A DNA stretch of 64,000 bases from Lachnospiraceae bacterium (GCA_011959285.1 BLLW01000002.1:1-64000), one strand, 5' to 3'. Positions 38,021 through 46,484 are shown, numbered from the stretch's first letter. The notes: generated from the sequence alone by a model not told the origin. Numbers and translations are program-made.

Positions 38021-39703
38021 ATGAAAAGGGCAATTAATCAGTCTCTTCTTATCTTTCTTCTAAATGGTATTTCCATTATTTCACTTATTTTTATGGTGCT
38101 GTCTTTATATTCTTATAGCAATGTAAGCAGCCAGCTCAATGAAGCCAGTGAAGAGCGGTTTCTGCTGACCTATAATGCAAATCGTTTTATGAATGGCTCC
38201 GCTTATCTGACAAATGAGGTACGTGCGTTTTCTGCTACTGGAAATCAGGAGCATTACGACAATTATTGGAATGAGATTAATAATCTTAAAAACAGGGATT
38301 TAGGTGTTGCTGCCATGCAGGAAATCGGGATAACACCGAAGGAGCAGGAAATGATTGACGATATGTCAGCCCTTTCCAACAAGCTGGTTCCCCTTGAAGA
38401 TGAGGCGATGAAGAATGTACAGGCAGGAAAAACAAAAGAAGCGCTTGACTATGTTTATGGTGAAGAATACAGTACATCTATTGCACAGATTAACTCATTG
38501 AAGGAACAATTCTTAAATGACTTGGACGAAAGAACACGGGCGCAGGTAAATGAATTGGCATTGTCTGCTGACTCGATTAAGTCTTCTATGTTTTTTGCCC
38601 TTGCGTTGGTTGCGATTTTGCAAATTATTGTTATGTTTATCACAAGAAGGAAGATTCTTCGCCCTGTTATTATGGTTCGAGATCAGATGAAGGAGATTTC
38701 GGATGGGAATTTATCAGCAGAATTTCAGCTACAGCCAAACACATCTGAGATTGGGATGCTGGTTGCGTCTATCCATGAAACAAAGCGTGAACTTAAGAAA
38801 TATATTTATGATATTGATTCTAAACTGGCACAGATGGCGCAGGGCAATATGGATCTTTTTATGGAATTTAATTATCGGGGAGAATTTCTTCCTATTCATG
38901 ATGCAATGTGTCAAATTTTGGACTCCTTGAACAGAGCGCTTTCCCAGATCAATCTGACGGCGGATCAGGTATCGCTTGAATCTAATAGAATGGCGGCTGA
39001 TGCACAGGTTCTCTCAAGTGGTGCAGTAGAACAGGCAGCGGCAGTGCAGCAGCTCTCTTCAAGTGTTCAGGAAATATCTAATCAGGTGGATTACACTTCA
39101 AAGGATGCGGATCATGCAAGAACGTTTTCTGTCAGCGCGACGACACAACTGGAAATCAGCGAACAGAAGATGAAAGATTTGACAGAGGCAATTGAAAATA
39201 TTTCTGTAGCATCCAGGCAAATTGGCGGAATTATTAAGACTATTGAGGATATTTCCTTTCAGACCAATATTCTTGCCCTCAATGCATCTGTTGAAGCGGC
39301 ACGTGCAGGTGAGGCCGGTAAGGGATTTGCAGTTGTGGCAGATGAAGTGCAAAGTCTTGCTAATAAAAGTTCAGCAGCAGCGAAAGATATAACGGAGCTT
39401 ATAGAAAATTCTATGAAGTTAGTAGGTCAGGGAAGCACCTTGTCTGTCGATACAACACAGGCACTTGAGGCGGGTGTTGCGCAATCCCGTAAAGCAACTG
39501 AATTGGTAGAGAGAATCGCAGAATCTGCACTGCAGCAGGTACAGTCGCTGAAACAGTTGACACAGGGAATGGAACAGATTGCAGAAGTGGTACAGACGAA
39601 TGCCGTTACCGCTGAAAAATCGGCAGCATCGGCTGAAAAGCTGAACAGCCACGCGGAAGAACTGAAAGTTTCAGTACATAAATTTATGCTTCGTAAATGT
39701 TGA
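38021..39703 (+). CDS. Methyl-accepting chemotaxis protein (4HB-type sensor)
   Basis: 560 residues. Membrane segment ~10-30, helical four-helix-bundle ligand domain (~32-185), second membrane segment ~188-208, HAMP, and signalling hairpin with '[20 protein letters not shown]'. AAAGGAG lies 8 nt before the ATG. A clear terminator follows. No che operon is in the window. Confidence 0.93.
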   Translation: MKRAINQSLLIFLLNGISIISLIFMVLSLYSYSNVSSQLNEASEERFLLTYNANRFMNGSAYLTNEVRAFSATGNQEHYDNYWNEINNLKNRDLGVAAMQEIGITPKEQEMIDDMSALSNKLVPLEDEAMKNVQAGKTKEALDYVYGEEYSTSIAQINSLKEQFLNDLDERTRAQVNELALSADSIKSSMFFALALVAILQIIVMFITRRKILRPVIMVRDQMKEISDGNLSAEFQLQPNTSEIGMLVASIHETKRELKKYIYDIDSKLAQMAQGNMDLFMEFNYRGEFLPIHDAMCQILDSLNRALSQINLTADQVSLESNRMAADAQVLSSGAVEQAAAVQQLSSSVQEISNQVDYTSKDADHARTFSVSATTQLEISEQKMKDLTEAIENISVASRQIGGIIKTIEDISFQTNILALNASVEAARAGEAGKGFAVVADEVQSLANKSSAAAKDITELIENSMKLVGQGSTLSVDTTQALEAGVAQSRKATELVERIAESALQQVQSLKQLTQGMEQIAEVVQTNAVTAEKSAASAEKLNSHAEELKVSVHKFMLRKC

Positions 39704-39752
39704 TTGTGAGTTTTTTGAAATTGTGGAATGGAAAAAGATGTGATGAATATTC

Positions 39753-39779
39753 AAAAGGCAGGTTTACCTGCCTTTTTTT
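39753..39779 (+). terminator. Terminator after the chemoreceptor
   Basis: AAAAGGCAGG (39753-39762), TTTA, CCTGCCTTTT, with a run of seven T to 39779. On minus it could also end the uninterrupted cotJ transcript. Confidence 0.92.
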
Positions 39780-39810
39780 GAATCTCATAAAAAATATAGA
39801 GTATAGCTTT

Positions 39811-39900
39811 TCAATTTTTACATTTGTCAAATTCTGGGTTAAATGCGTAGAAGTTCTTGGAATCAAGTTTATCCTGTACAATGCGCAATGCTTCGCCGAA
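39811..39900 (-). pseudogene. cotJC: Detached 3' end of cotJC (25 codons plus stop)
   Basis: On the minus strand the frame reads RFGEA, then LRIVQDKLDSKN, FYAFNPEFDKCKN and a stop (39813-39811). This is the typical C-terminal end of CotJC manganese-catalase coat proteins. The missing first 176 codons lie 7 kb away at 46,911-47,438. The two parts share 'TTCGGyGAAGCA'; joining through it restores an unbroken frame with no gained or lost base. No start codon or ribosome binding site precedes this piece. It remains silent unless the element between the halves is removed. Confidence 0.92.
39889..39900 (-). repeat. Left attachment site core of the cotJC element
   Basis: Plus-strand TGCTTCGCCGAA. 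Direct repeat of TGCTTCACCGAA at 46911-46922, one mismatch (39895 G versus 46917 A). Both encode 'FGEA' of CotJC on minus. Confidence 0.85.
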
Positions 39901-39920
39901 ACGGGAGGATTGAAGTAAAT

Positions 39921-40262
39921 TTATCTGTTGATTTTCTGCATTTTCTTTATAATCGACTGCCAATACATGCGGTCTTTCAAGACCCGGATTACCGTAATGG
40001 TGGAATCCTCCACAACAAAGAAGATTAAATATGTACTGTAAGGCTTGAAATAAATGCTCAATCCCTCAATTACATATCCCGTAGCTTCATAGCCTTTGGG
40101 AAAGGAATCCAGCTCTTTGATAGCCTTCTTTATCTTCTTTGAAAAGTTTTCCGCGTATTCTCGATATTTGAAGGTGTCGAGAATATACTTTTTTGTTGAT
40201 TTAATATCTAAAAGCGCGTCCTTGGATATTAAGATTTTATATTTCTTTGGTTTGTCCGGCAT
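39921..40262 (-). CDS. RelE/ParE-family toxin
   Basis: 113 residues. 'KYKILISKDALLDIKSTKKY', 'AIKELDSFPKGY', 'KPYSTYLIFFVVEDSTITVI' and 'RVLKDRMYW' match the RelE/ParE fold. Whether it cuts mRNA (RelE) or poisons gyrase (ParE) cannot be told. The antitoxin stop overlaps its start (TAATG). It ends 20 bp from the left end of the element, so it is element-borne and may punish loss of the element. Confidence 0.85.
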   Translation of the reverse strand: MPDKPKKYKILISKDALLDIKSTKKYILDTFKYREYAENFSKKIKKAIKELDSFPKGYEATGYVIEGLSIYFKPYSTYLIFFVVEDSTITVIRVLKDRMYWQSIIKKMQKINR

Positions 40263-40432
40263 TATATCTTGTCAATTTCCTCCCAAGCTTCATCGAGTGT
40301 ATAAACATCGCCCTTTTTCATACTGTTTATTCCTTTGGAGAGTTCGTCATATAACGCGCCTATGGCTGCTTTTTCGGAATATTCAGTTTTTAGGATTTCC
40401 TGATTTCTGATTGCCCGTGCTGCAGGTGCCAT
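40262..40432 (-). CDS. Antitoxin of the RelE/ParE pair
   Basis: 56 residues starting MAPAARAIRNQEIL and ending 'MKKGDVYTLDEAWEEIDKI'. AAAGGAAG lies before the ATG and the stop overlaps the toxin ATG by one base. Small acidic partner immediately upstream of a RelE/ParE toxin is the standard layout. The short N-terminal region is too short for a full DNA-binding fold to be named with confidence. Confidence 0.75.
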   Translation of the reverse strand: MAPAARAIRNQEILKTEYSEKAAIGALYDELSKGINSMKKGDVYTLDEAWEEIDKI

Positions 40433-40461
40433 AGTATCACTTCCTTTCGATTGTTGATTTT

Positions 40462-40491
40462 ATTATACGGTATTTAGTATTGGTTTATCAA
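40462..40491 (-). promoter_or_regulatory. Sigma-A promoter of the toxin-antitoxin pair
   Basis: On minus, TTGATA (40491-40486), 18-nt spacer, TATAAT (40467-40462), 30 nt before the antitoxin ATG. The 9-bp palindrome ATACsGTAT overlaps the -10, a possible autoregulatory site. Confidence 0.65.
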
Positions 40492-40547
40492 CAGATTTTT
40501 AGTAATTTTCCTCAAAACTGTATGTCTTAGACTTTCATGGTTCATGG

Positions 40548-42056
40548 TTAAATGTTCCAAGTGATTTCAATGTTTCCGTCTGCAATGCGAATAACTTTGA
40601 TGAGCGTATCAACTACCGCCTGTCTGTCATTGAAAGAGAGCGTTTCCCATGTTTTTACATGATTGGTTATCTGCTTCAATCTGCCCTCTGTATCTGTGAC
40701 TTTTGCCGTAATGATTTCTTCCTGCAAGACTTTACGCTCTGCATCCAGTTCTGATATTTTTTCGTCTATGTACTTCATCAGAACGCCGCTTGCCCCGGAC
40801 ACTTTGGAGAGAAGTTCTTCGATTTCTTCCCCAATCTGTGTCAGACGGATTTTTTTCGTCATGTTTGCGTGTTCCTCCCCTGTGTTAGATATACAGGAAA
40901 GTTTCTGAAACTCCGACAGTCTTTCTTTGATTGCACCAAGCATATATTCTTCCAAAACGTCTGCATAAACCGTACAGCCTGCCCCTGTGCAGTTGCTTCC
41001 CCTGCTTCCCGACTGGCTGCAAACAAAGTATCGTCCCCACTTTGTTTTTGCCTTGCGGATTGTCAGAGCATAACCACAGTTGCCGCATTTTACCTTGCCT
41101 ACAAGCCATGAGTTTTTGGGTTTACAGGTCTTTGTGGACTGTCGGTTGTTCAGACACCGTATGCGGCACGCCAACCATGTCTTAGAGGGGATAAAACCCT
41201 TATGCGGCGCAAGCACAATCTCTTTGTTGGACAGGTCACTTTGCTTTCTTGAAGTGGAAACAGTACCTTTGTAGAGATAGCAGGCATTGTAACCCGTGAA
41301 ATCACTTGCCGGATTATAGATGTTTGCACCTTGGCTTTGGAAAAACTGATACACATCAATGTCAGCTTCGACATATACGGGATTACGGAGCATTTCACTG
41401 ATACGGGCGGTGTTCCAGTTTGCACCACGCAGATTTTTAATCTGGTGTTCATTTAAATACCGCACAATATCTCCGAGGGAATTGTCCGTGTCCGCATACA
41501 TGGAGTAAATCAGCTTTAACTGTTCGCTTTCTTCCGGGACTTCCTCATACATGGAAGTGCGGATATTGTCAATGACCGTGTTCGTCAGACGGTAGCCGTA
41601 GGGAATACGCCCACCCATGTAGAAGCCGCGCTTGCACCGTGCATAATAAGCGTCCGTTACCCGCTTTTGTATGGTTTCCCGTTCCAGTTGGGCGAACACG
41701 ATACAGATATTCAACATAGCCCTGCCAATCGGCGTGGACGTATCAAATTTTTCCGTGGAAGAAACAAACTCAACATGATATTTCTGAAATATTTCCATCA
41801 TGTTTGCAAAGTCCAGAATGGAACGGCTGATACGGTCAAGTTTGTAGACAATGACACGCTTTATTTTGCCTGTGCGGATATCATTCATCATATTTTCAAA
41901 GCCGGGACGGTTAGTGTCCTTGCCCGAAAATCCTCTGTCCGTATATTCGATACAGGATTCCCCGTGGGTTTCGTATCTGCAATACTCAAGCTGACTTTCT
42001 ACGGATATGCTGTCCTTTTTTTCGATTGACTGTCTTGCATATAATGCGTCATACAT
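40548..42056 (-). CDS. Large serine recombinase (TnpX/SpoIVCA class)
   Basis: 502 residues. N-terminal resolvase domain with Ser10 in 'LYARQSIEKKDS' as nucleophile and 'VIVYKLDRISRSILDF' and 'TPIGRAMLNICIVFAQLERE' helices. Then a Recombinase domain ('PYGYRLTN'), zinc ribbon 'KCGNCGYALTIRK' with 'CSQSGSRGSNC', and a C-terminal coiled coil (~410-460). Full length, all key residues present. Catalyses site-specific integration and, with a directionality factor, excision; expected to act on the repeats at 39889 and 46911. GGAGGTAGA precedes the ATG. Confidence 0.95.
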   Translation of the reverse strand: MYDALYARQSIEKKDSISVESQLEYCRYETHGESCIEYTDRGFSGKDTNRPGFENMMNDIRTGKIKRVIVYKLDRISRSILDFANMMEIFQKYHVEFVSSTEKFDTSTPIGRAMLNICIVFAQLERETIQKRVTDAYYARCKRGFYMGGRIPYGYRLTNTVIDNIRTSMYEEVPEESEQLKLIYSMYADTDNSLGDIVRYLNEHQIKNLRGANWNTARISEMLRNPVYVEADIDVYQFFQSQGANIYNPASDFTGYNACYLYKGTVSTSRKQSDLSNKEIVLAPHKGFIPSKTWLACRIRCLNNRQSTKTCKPKNSWLVGKVKCGNCGYALTIRKAKTKWGRYFVCSQSGSRGSNCTGAGCTVYADVLEEYMLGAIKERLSEFQKLSCISNTGEEHANMTKKIRLTQIGEEIEELLSKVSGASGVLMKYIDEKISELDAERKVLQEEIITAKVTDTEGRLKQITNHVKTWETLSFNDRQAVVDTLIKVIRIADGNIEITWNI

Positions 42057-42098
42057 TCTATCTACCTCCTAAAACGTAAGACGCATATCCACAAAATG

Positions 42099-42127
42099 AT
42101 CATATCGTTTCCATGATTGTTTTGCAA
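42099..42127 (-). promoter_or_regulatory. Sigma-A promoter of the recombinase
   Basis: On minus, TTGCAA (42127-42122), 17-nt spacer, TATGAT (42104-42099), 43 nt before the recombinase ATG. ACGCATAT occurs twice around it (about 42081 and 42135), possibly operator half-sites. No sporulation-type promoter was seen for the recombinase. Confidence 0.7.
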
Positions 42128-42132
42128 GGGAC

Positions 42133-42312
42133 TTACGCATATTTTTTGAAAATCTGATAGAGCCGCGCTCCGATTTCCTGTCGTGTTTCCTGTTCTGATT
42201 TTTTTTGAAAGGCGGGGTAGATGTTTGTAACGGTCAGCCTCATTTTATCTATGGAAAGACTTTCCATGCGCATTTGAGTATCGGGTGTAGGAGAGTTATT
42301 AGTTTTTGGCAT
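42133..42312 (-). CDS. Small element-encoded protein upstream of the recombinase
   Basis: 59 residues: begins MPKTNNSPTPDTQMRMESLS and ends 'EIGARLYQIFKKYA'. AAAGGAG lies 7 nt before the ATG. Its position, size and basic C-terminus resemble the small TnpW-type proteins near recombinases of clostridial mobile elements. A role as recombination directionality factor is possible but unproven. Too short for routine gene callers. Confidence 0.6.
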   Translation of the reverse strand: MPKTNNSPTPDTQMRMESLSIDKMRLTVTNIYPAFQKKSEQETRQEIGARLYQIFKKYA

Positions 42313-42422
42313 AAACGTTCTCCTTTGACGGTTTCTCTAAATTTTATGAGGAGCGGCAAGTACACTATACGGGAATAGCGTAAACTCCCCCTCTACTACT
42401 TACTACGCACGGGAGGTAAAAA

Positions 42423-42464
42423 ATGGCAAAGTTTTCGGAAAATTTTATAAAAAGTTTAGAATAG
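42423..42464 (+). other. 13-codon ORF with a strong ribosome binding site
   Basis: GGGAGGT then ATG at 42423; reads MAKFSENFIKSLE and stops. It is the only plus-strand reading frame with a good site in the 450-bp gap 42313-42764. Either a leader peptide or the scar of a lost gene. Confidence 0.3.
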
Positions 42465-42480
42465 CTGAATAGCAAGCATA

Positions 42481-42565
42481 GGGATTGAGTACTCAATCCC
42501 AAAAAATTCTATATCCTTTTAAGAAGTGGCGTATAGAATTTTTATTTGTTGGGAAATTCCCCAAC
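42481..42565. repeat. Three consecutive palindromes in the element
   Basis: 42481-42500 is a perfect 20-bp palindrome (GGGATTGAGT and its inverse, no loop). 42502-42513 AAAAATTCTATA is exactly inverted at 42532-42543. GTTGGG (42548-42553) is inverted at 42560-42565. None is followed by a T-run on its hairpin side for a simple terminator. The rest of the gap 42313-42764 shows no other gene I can support. Confidence 0.75.
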
Positions 42566-42722
42566 CCTTACAGGAATATGAATACGGAAAACAAATACAG
42601 ACAGTTAGAACGTGAGCAGGAAGCGTTTTAAGGGCATTTCATGGGCGTTTTGTAGTGCAACAAGGGGAATTACCATTGCCGCCCGAATAAGGGCTTCTAA
42701 ACGTCCACAAGGGCAGAAAAAG

Positions 42723-42764
42723 ACACCGGGAAATGACAATGTATCAATCATCATTCCCCGGTGT
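42723..42764 (-). terminator. Terminator of the MATE-GNAT-MATE-regulator transcript
   Basis: 14-bp stem (42723-42736 with 42751-42764, one mismatch). On minus the hairpin is followed by TCTTTTTC. It lies immediately after the winged-helix stop. Confidence 0.82.
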
Positions 42765-43148
42765 TTATCCGCTGAATTTATAGCCGACACCTAACACGGT
42801 TTTTATGTAGGTCGGGTTTTTGCTGTCCGGCTCTATCTTTTTCCGTAAATTATAAATCACGTTGACAACGCTTGCATGGCAGCTATCGCTGTCCATGTTC
42901 CATACGGTTTCAAAAATTTGTGTCTGTGTAAGGACAATGCCGGGATTGGAAGCAAGGAATACAAGGGTATTATATTCAAGGCGGGTAAGGTTTATTCCCC
43001 CGTTCATAAATACCCGGTGTTGGGTCTGCCTTATTTCCAGTCCCGGAAAAAATAACACGGAAGCGGGTGTAATTTCCATAGGTTCAAGTTGTATATAATC
43101 GGATATTGCCGCTATGATTTTGTCAATTATTTTTTTCTTCCTGTTCAT
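42765..43148 (-). CDS. OmpR-type winged-helix protein without receiver domain
   Basis: 127 residues. 'GINLTRLEYNTLVFLASNPG', 'QIFETVWNMDSDSCHASVV' and 'YIKTVLGVGYKF' form a complete Trans_reg_C DNA-binding domain. The ~120-residue phospho-receiver is missing. Just upstream on minus a GGGAGGT-backed ATG (near 43180) opens a six-codon frame that stops at once, as if a normal response regulator lost its receiver by deletion. Could be a genuine stand-alone regulator of the cassette. Confidence 0.78.
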   Translation of the reverse strand: MNRKKKIIDKIIAAISDYIQLEPMEITPASVLFFPGLEIRQTQHRVFMNGGINLTRLEYNTLVFLASNPGIVLTQTQIFETVWNMDSDSCHASVVNVIYNLRKKIEPDSKNPTYIKTVLGVGYKFSG

Positions 43149-43205
43149 TAAGTGTCAGCAATAATATTTTCCCATGTTACCACCTCCCGGTATGCGGTTG
43201 TCTTT

Positions 43206-44537
43206 CTAATTACATTTTATTGTTCTGTGATAAATAAAAAATGAAATAATTGCGGTAATAAATTCAGCCACCCAAAAAGCATTCCATACGCCGACTGCGC
43301 CAAAAAGTTTGCTAAACAAAAATGCGGACGGAATGATAATGATAATATAACGGCATAGAGAAATAATTAATGACGGCATACCCTTTCCTAATCCCTCTAA
43401 CGCACCTGATGAGGTTACAGAAATAGCTGAAACAAGAAAGCCTGCGCTAATAACACGGAGTGCAATTTCCCCAGTATGAATTGTTTCCGGCACATGAGTA
43501 AACAGGTTTATTAGTTGACCGGGAATGAGCAAACAAATAATAGTGCCTAAAACCATAATTACGCTACTCATGCAAAGAACAATATTATAAATTTCCTTAA
43601 CACGCTTTTGTTCACCAGCTCCATAATTATAACCAATTAAAGGGCGCATTCCTTGAATGATACCATTAGCAGGAAGATATAGGAAAGTCTGCAATTTATA
43701 ATAAATTCCTAAAACTAAAATATATACCTCTGAATATGAGGACAGAATGGAATTTAGCGCTGAAATTAAAACAGATGGCAAAGCCATATTTAAAGTTGCG
43801 GGTATACCAACAAAATACAGTTTGAAAGCTGTTTCTTTATCAAAAGTAAGAAATTGTCTGCTAATGTGAATACGAATAGGGCGTACAAAGTAGATAACTA
43901 AATAGATAGCAAGCGTTATTGCCTGTCCAATGCCGGTTGCCAATGCTGCTCCCTCTATTCCCATTGCAGGGAAAAAACCAATCCCAAAAATAAGCACTGG
44001 ATCTAAGATAATATTTGCGATACACCCACACATCATACTTATCATGGTTACTTTCATATTACCTACGGCTTGGAATATTTTTTCAAATGTTCCGCCTAGA
44101 ATAATGATAAAAGTAAAAGAAAACGCTATAACAGAATATCGAATACCAAAATCAATAACGGGTTCTGATGATGTAAATACTCTTAAAAAAGTTGGAATAA
44201 TAGAAATTACACTAACTGTAATAACTATACTATGTATAATAGCAAATACCATGCCTTGTGTAGCTGCCATATTTGCCCTTGAATATTCTTCTGTACCCAA
44301 ATAAAAAGCTATTGCTGCGTTAATTCCTATGGCAAAGCCAATAGCAACAGCATTGATAAAATTCTGAACAGGAAAGACTAATGACAATGCCGTCATAGCG
44401 TCCTCACTAATTTGGGCTACAAAAAAGCTATCGACAATGTTATATAAAGAATTTACCAACATTGAGAGTACCATAGGAAGTGACATTGATAAAATTAACG
44501 ACAATACAGGTTTTTCTTTCATAAATTTTTCGTCCAT
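43206..44537 (-). CDS. MATE-family efflux transporter 1
   Basis: 443 residues with 12 hydrophobic segments in two repeats. Typical MATE signals are 'LSLILSMSLPMVLSMLVNSL' at the start and 'FGIGFFPAMGIEGAALATGI'. Exports cationic drugs or metabolites using a Na+ or H+ gradient. GGGAGGAG precedes the ATG. Third gene of the cassette behind the attenuated promoter. Codon use is AT-rich compared with chromosomal genes. Confidence 0.92.
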   Translation of the reverse strand: MDEKFMKEKPVLSLILSMSLPMVLSMLVNSLYNIVDSFFVAQISEDAMTALSLVFPVQNFINAVAIGFAIGINAAIAFYLGTEEYSRANMAATQGMVFAIIHSIVITVSVISIIPTFLRVFTSSEPVIDFGIRYSVIAFSFTFIIILGGTFEKIFQAVGNMKVTMISMMCGCIANIILDPVLIFGIGFFPAMGIEGAALATGIGQAITLAIYLVIYFVRPIRIHISRQFLTFDKETAFKLYFVGIPATLNMALPSVLISALNSILSSYSEVYILVLGIYYKLQTFLYLPANGIIQGMRPLIGYNYGAGEQKRVKEIYNIVLCMSSVIMVLGTIICLLIPGQLINLFTHVPETIHTGEIALRVISAGFLVSAISVTSSGALEGLGKGMPSLIISLCRYIIIIIPSAFLFSKLFGAVGVWNAFWVAEFITAIISFFIYHRTIKCN

Positions 44538-44579
44538 TTTAACTCCTCCCTTAATTTGCGAACATAAAAAAACGTGTAT

Positions 44580-44987
44580 TTATTTGTTCGTCATAAAGCA
44601 AATAGGATTTTTTGTAAAACCAAAAGGCTCATAAAATTTTTCTGCATTTTCGGTTATCAGCATTCCTAACAATGGTTTTAAATCTTCATTTTCCGTAATT
44701 GTTTTAAGAAGCTGCCTGCCTATACCTTTATTACGAAATTCTTTTTTAACAACTACATCACAAATGTAAAAATGCGTTGCATAATCAGTAATCACTCTGG
44801 CAAATCCAACTTGTTGTCTGTTTTTTGTAAATGCACCATAGCAGATTGAATTATTTAATGATTTGATGATAGTCTCTTTTTTTCGCTCTTTCGCCCATAC
44901 AGTTTGCCTTAAAAGATTTACTACTTCTTTTTGGGACATATTTTCAACCCCCGTTTTAATTGTAATAGATGTATCTTCCTTGTACAT
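44580..44987 (-). CDS. GNAT-family N-acetyltransferase
   Basis: 135 residues. The acetyl-CoA loop is 'VKKEFRNKGIGRQLLKTI' (RxxGxG), preceded by 'GFARVITDYATHFYICDVVV' and ending 'YEPFGFTKNP', a normal GNAT fold. GGAGGT lies 8 nt before the ATG. It starts 2 bp after one MATE gene and another MATE follows, suggesting acetylation and export of related compounds; substrate unknown. Confidence 0.88.
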   Translation of the reverse strand: MYKEDTSITIKTGVENMSQKEVVNLLRQTVWAKERKKETIIKSLNNSICYGAFTKNRQQVGFARVITDYATHFYICDVVVKKEFRNKGIGRQLLKTITENEDLKPLLGMLITENAEKFYEPFGFTKNPICFMTNK

Positions 44988-44989
44988 TT

Positions 44990-46351
44990 TTATTTACCTC
45001 CAACTATCTCTTTATTATTATTTTGAAACCTCAATCTCAAAAATAGAATGACTGCTACAACAAACGTCAATAATTCAGTAACTGGAAATGCAATCCATAT
45101 ACCATTGATTAGTAATGCTTTTTCTAAAATCCACATAATAGGTATCAAAAAAAACATCTGTCTAAATATTTGTATCATAATGCTTGACAACACTCTTTCA
45201 ATCGCTTGCATATAAGTCGAAATCATTGTAGAAAGCCCACAAAACAAATAACCTGCTGCCATAATCCGCATTGCAATAATCCCATAAGAACGCATTTTTT
45301 CCGAAGCCATAAACAAACTCAAAATCTGTGTCGGAAACAGCATGATAATTAATGTCCCAAACATCATTAGAGAAGTTACTAAAATTGTACTGTATCGAAA
45401 AACTGATTGAAGCCTTTTTAAATTTCCTGCTCCATAATTAAATCGCATAATGGGCAAACAGCCTTGTATTAATCCATTAATAGTCATAATAATTAACTGC
45501 TGTATTTTAAAATATGCTCCAAAAAAAGCAATGCTCGTATCTGAATATGCGACTAAAAACAGATTTACAATCGTTACGGTAAAAGCGTTTAGGGCATTCA
45601 TAATAAAAGAAGGCAGACCTAAAATAACTATTTTTTGTACAATGCTCCATTCAAACCGAAATCCAACTGTTTTAAGTGCTATTTTATGTTTTGCTTTTAA
45701 AAACATAATAAATGCCAAAACCATTGAAACAGAATATCCCAAAACTGTTGCCGTAGAAGCTCCTTTAATACCCATTGCCGGGAAAAAACCTATTCCAAAA
45801 ATAAGAAGCGGGTCAAAAATGAAATTGGTTATAACACCCGTCAGTTGAAACAACATGGGTTCAATCATGTTTCCAGTTGCCTGTATCATTTTTTGAATAA
45901 CGATATGAACCATGTTTGGTATCTGCATAAAAGAACAAACACCCATATACTCCATACACAAAGTATAAATATCGTTATTTTCAGTAAACGATTTGAAGTA
46001 TGGGGATATAATTAGTAATACCGTTATATTTAAAATAATGCCAACCAAAAAGGAAAGAATCAGTCCAAGAGTAAACGTTTTATTTGCTTCCTCTTGTTCA
46101 CGTTTTCCAAGATGTCCCGCAATTAGGACATTGATACCAACCCCAATCCAAATAGATACCGCATTCATTAATGTTGTGATTGGAAAAGACAGAGAAACAG
46201 CCGTTAATGCGTTCTCACTTAACCGGGCGACAAAAGCACTGTCTAACAAATTGTATGAATATTGAAGAAACATGGAAAATAGTGGCGGTAATGACATTTC
46301 AAAAATCAGCTTTCCAACTGGCATAACTGCCATTTTATTTTCAGCCATCAT
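44990..46351 (-). CDS. MATE-family efflux transporter 2
   Basis: 453 residues, 12 hydrophobic segments. 'KLIFEMSLPPLFSMFLQYSY' and 'GIGFFPAMGIKGASTATVLG' are MATE signals. It is a diverged homologue of the other MATE in the cassette, sharing the 'FGIGFFPAMGI' block. First structural gene after the promoter (46485-46513) and attenuator hairpin. Two tandem ATGs (46351 and 46348) follow GGAGG; the second has the better 7-nt spacing. Confidence 0.92.
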   Translation of the reverse strand: MMAENKMAVMPVGKLIFEMSLPPLFSMFLQYSYNLLDSAFVARLSENALTAVSLSFPITTLMNAVSIWIGVGINVLIAGHLGKREQEEANKTFTLGLILSFLVGIILNITVLLIISPYFKSFTENNDIYTLCMEYMGVCSFMQIPNMVHIVIQKMIQATGNMIEPMLFQLTGVITNFIFDPLLIFGIGFFPAMGIKGASTATVLGYSVSMVLAFIMFLKAKHKIALKTVGFRFEWSIVQKIVILGLPSFIMNALNAFTVTIVNLFLVAYSDTSIAFFGAYFKIQQLIIMTINGLIQGCLPIMRFNYGAGNLKRLQSVFRYSTILVTSLMMFGTLIIMLFPTQILSLFMASEKMRSYGIIAMRIMAAGYLFCGLSTMISTYMQAIERVLSSIMIQIFRQMFFLIPIMWILEKALLINGIWIAFPVTELLTFVVAVILFLRLRFQNNNKEIVGGK

Positions 46352-46445
46352 ATATCCTCCAAAATTTGATAAACATTTTCCGAATTATAACAACAAAAAG
46401 CCACACAGTTATCAAACTGATAACTGTGTGGCAAAAAGATGACAT
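46341..46445 (-). other. Possible leader ORF spanning the attenuator
   Basis: 34 codons from the ATG at 46445 (begins MSSFCHTVISLITVWLF), reading through the whole hairpin and ending 11 bp inside the MATE 2 start. Mostly hydrophobic. The ribosome binding site is weak. A ribosome translating or stalling here would open the terminator hairpin, as in drug-inducible leaders. Confidence 0.35.
46395..46432 (-). terminator. Attenuator-type terminator in the MATE 2 leader
   Basis: Perfect 15-bp stem (46400-46414 with 46418-46432) and 3-nt loop. On minus it is followed by TTTTT (46399-46395). It lies between the promoter and the MATE 2 start, 44 nt from the ATG, so it would stop transcription before the cassette unless disrupted. 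Confidence 0.85.
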
Positions 46446-46484
46446 ATCAATCCGGAAAAGTCCACTCAAAATTTTCTTTAAAAA

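Noticed and set aside
39697..40028. Plus-strand frames of 60-73 codons
   Set aside because: They cross the chemoreceptor terminator, the cotJC remnant and the attachment site; the minus-strand assignment explains the sequence better.
42605..42794. About 60-codon frames on both strands in the element gap
   Set aside because: Opposite-strand shadows covering a terminator and the end of the winged-helix gene; no ribosome binding site.
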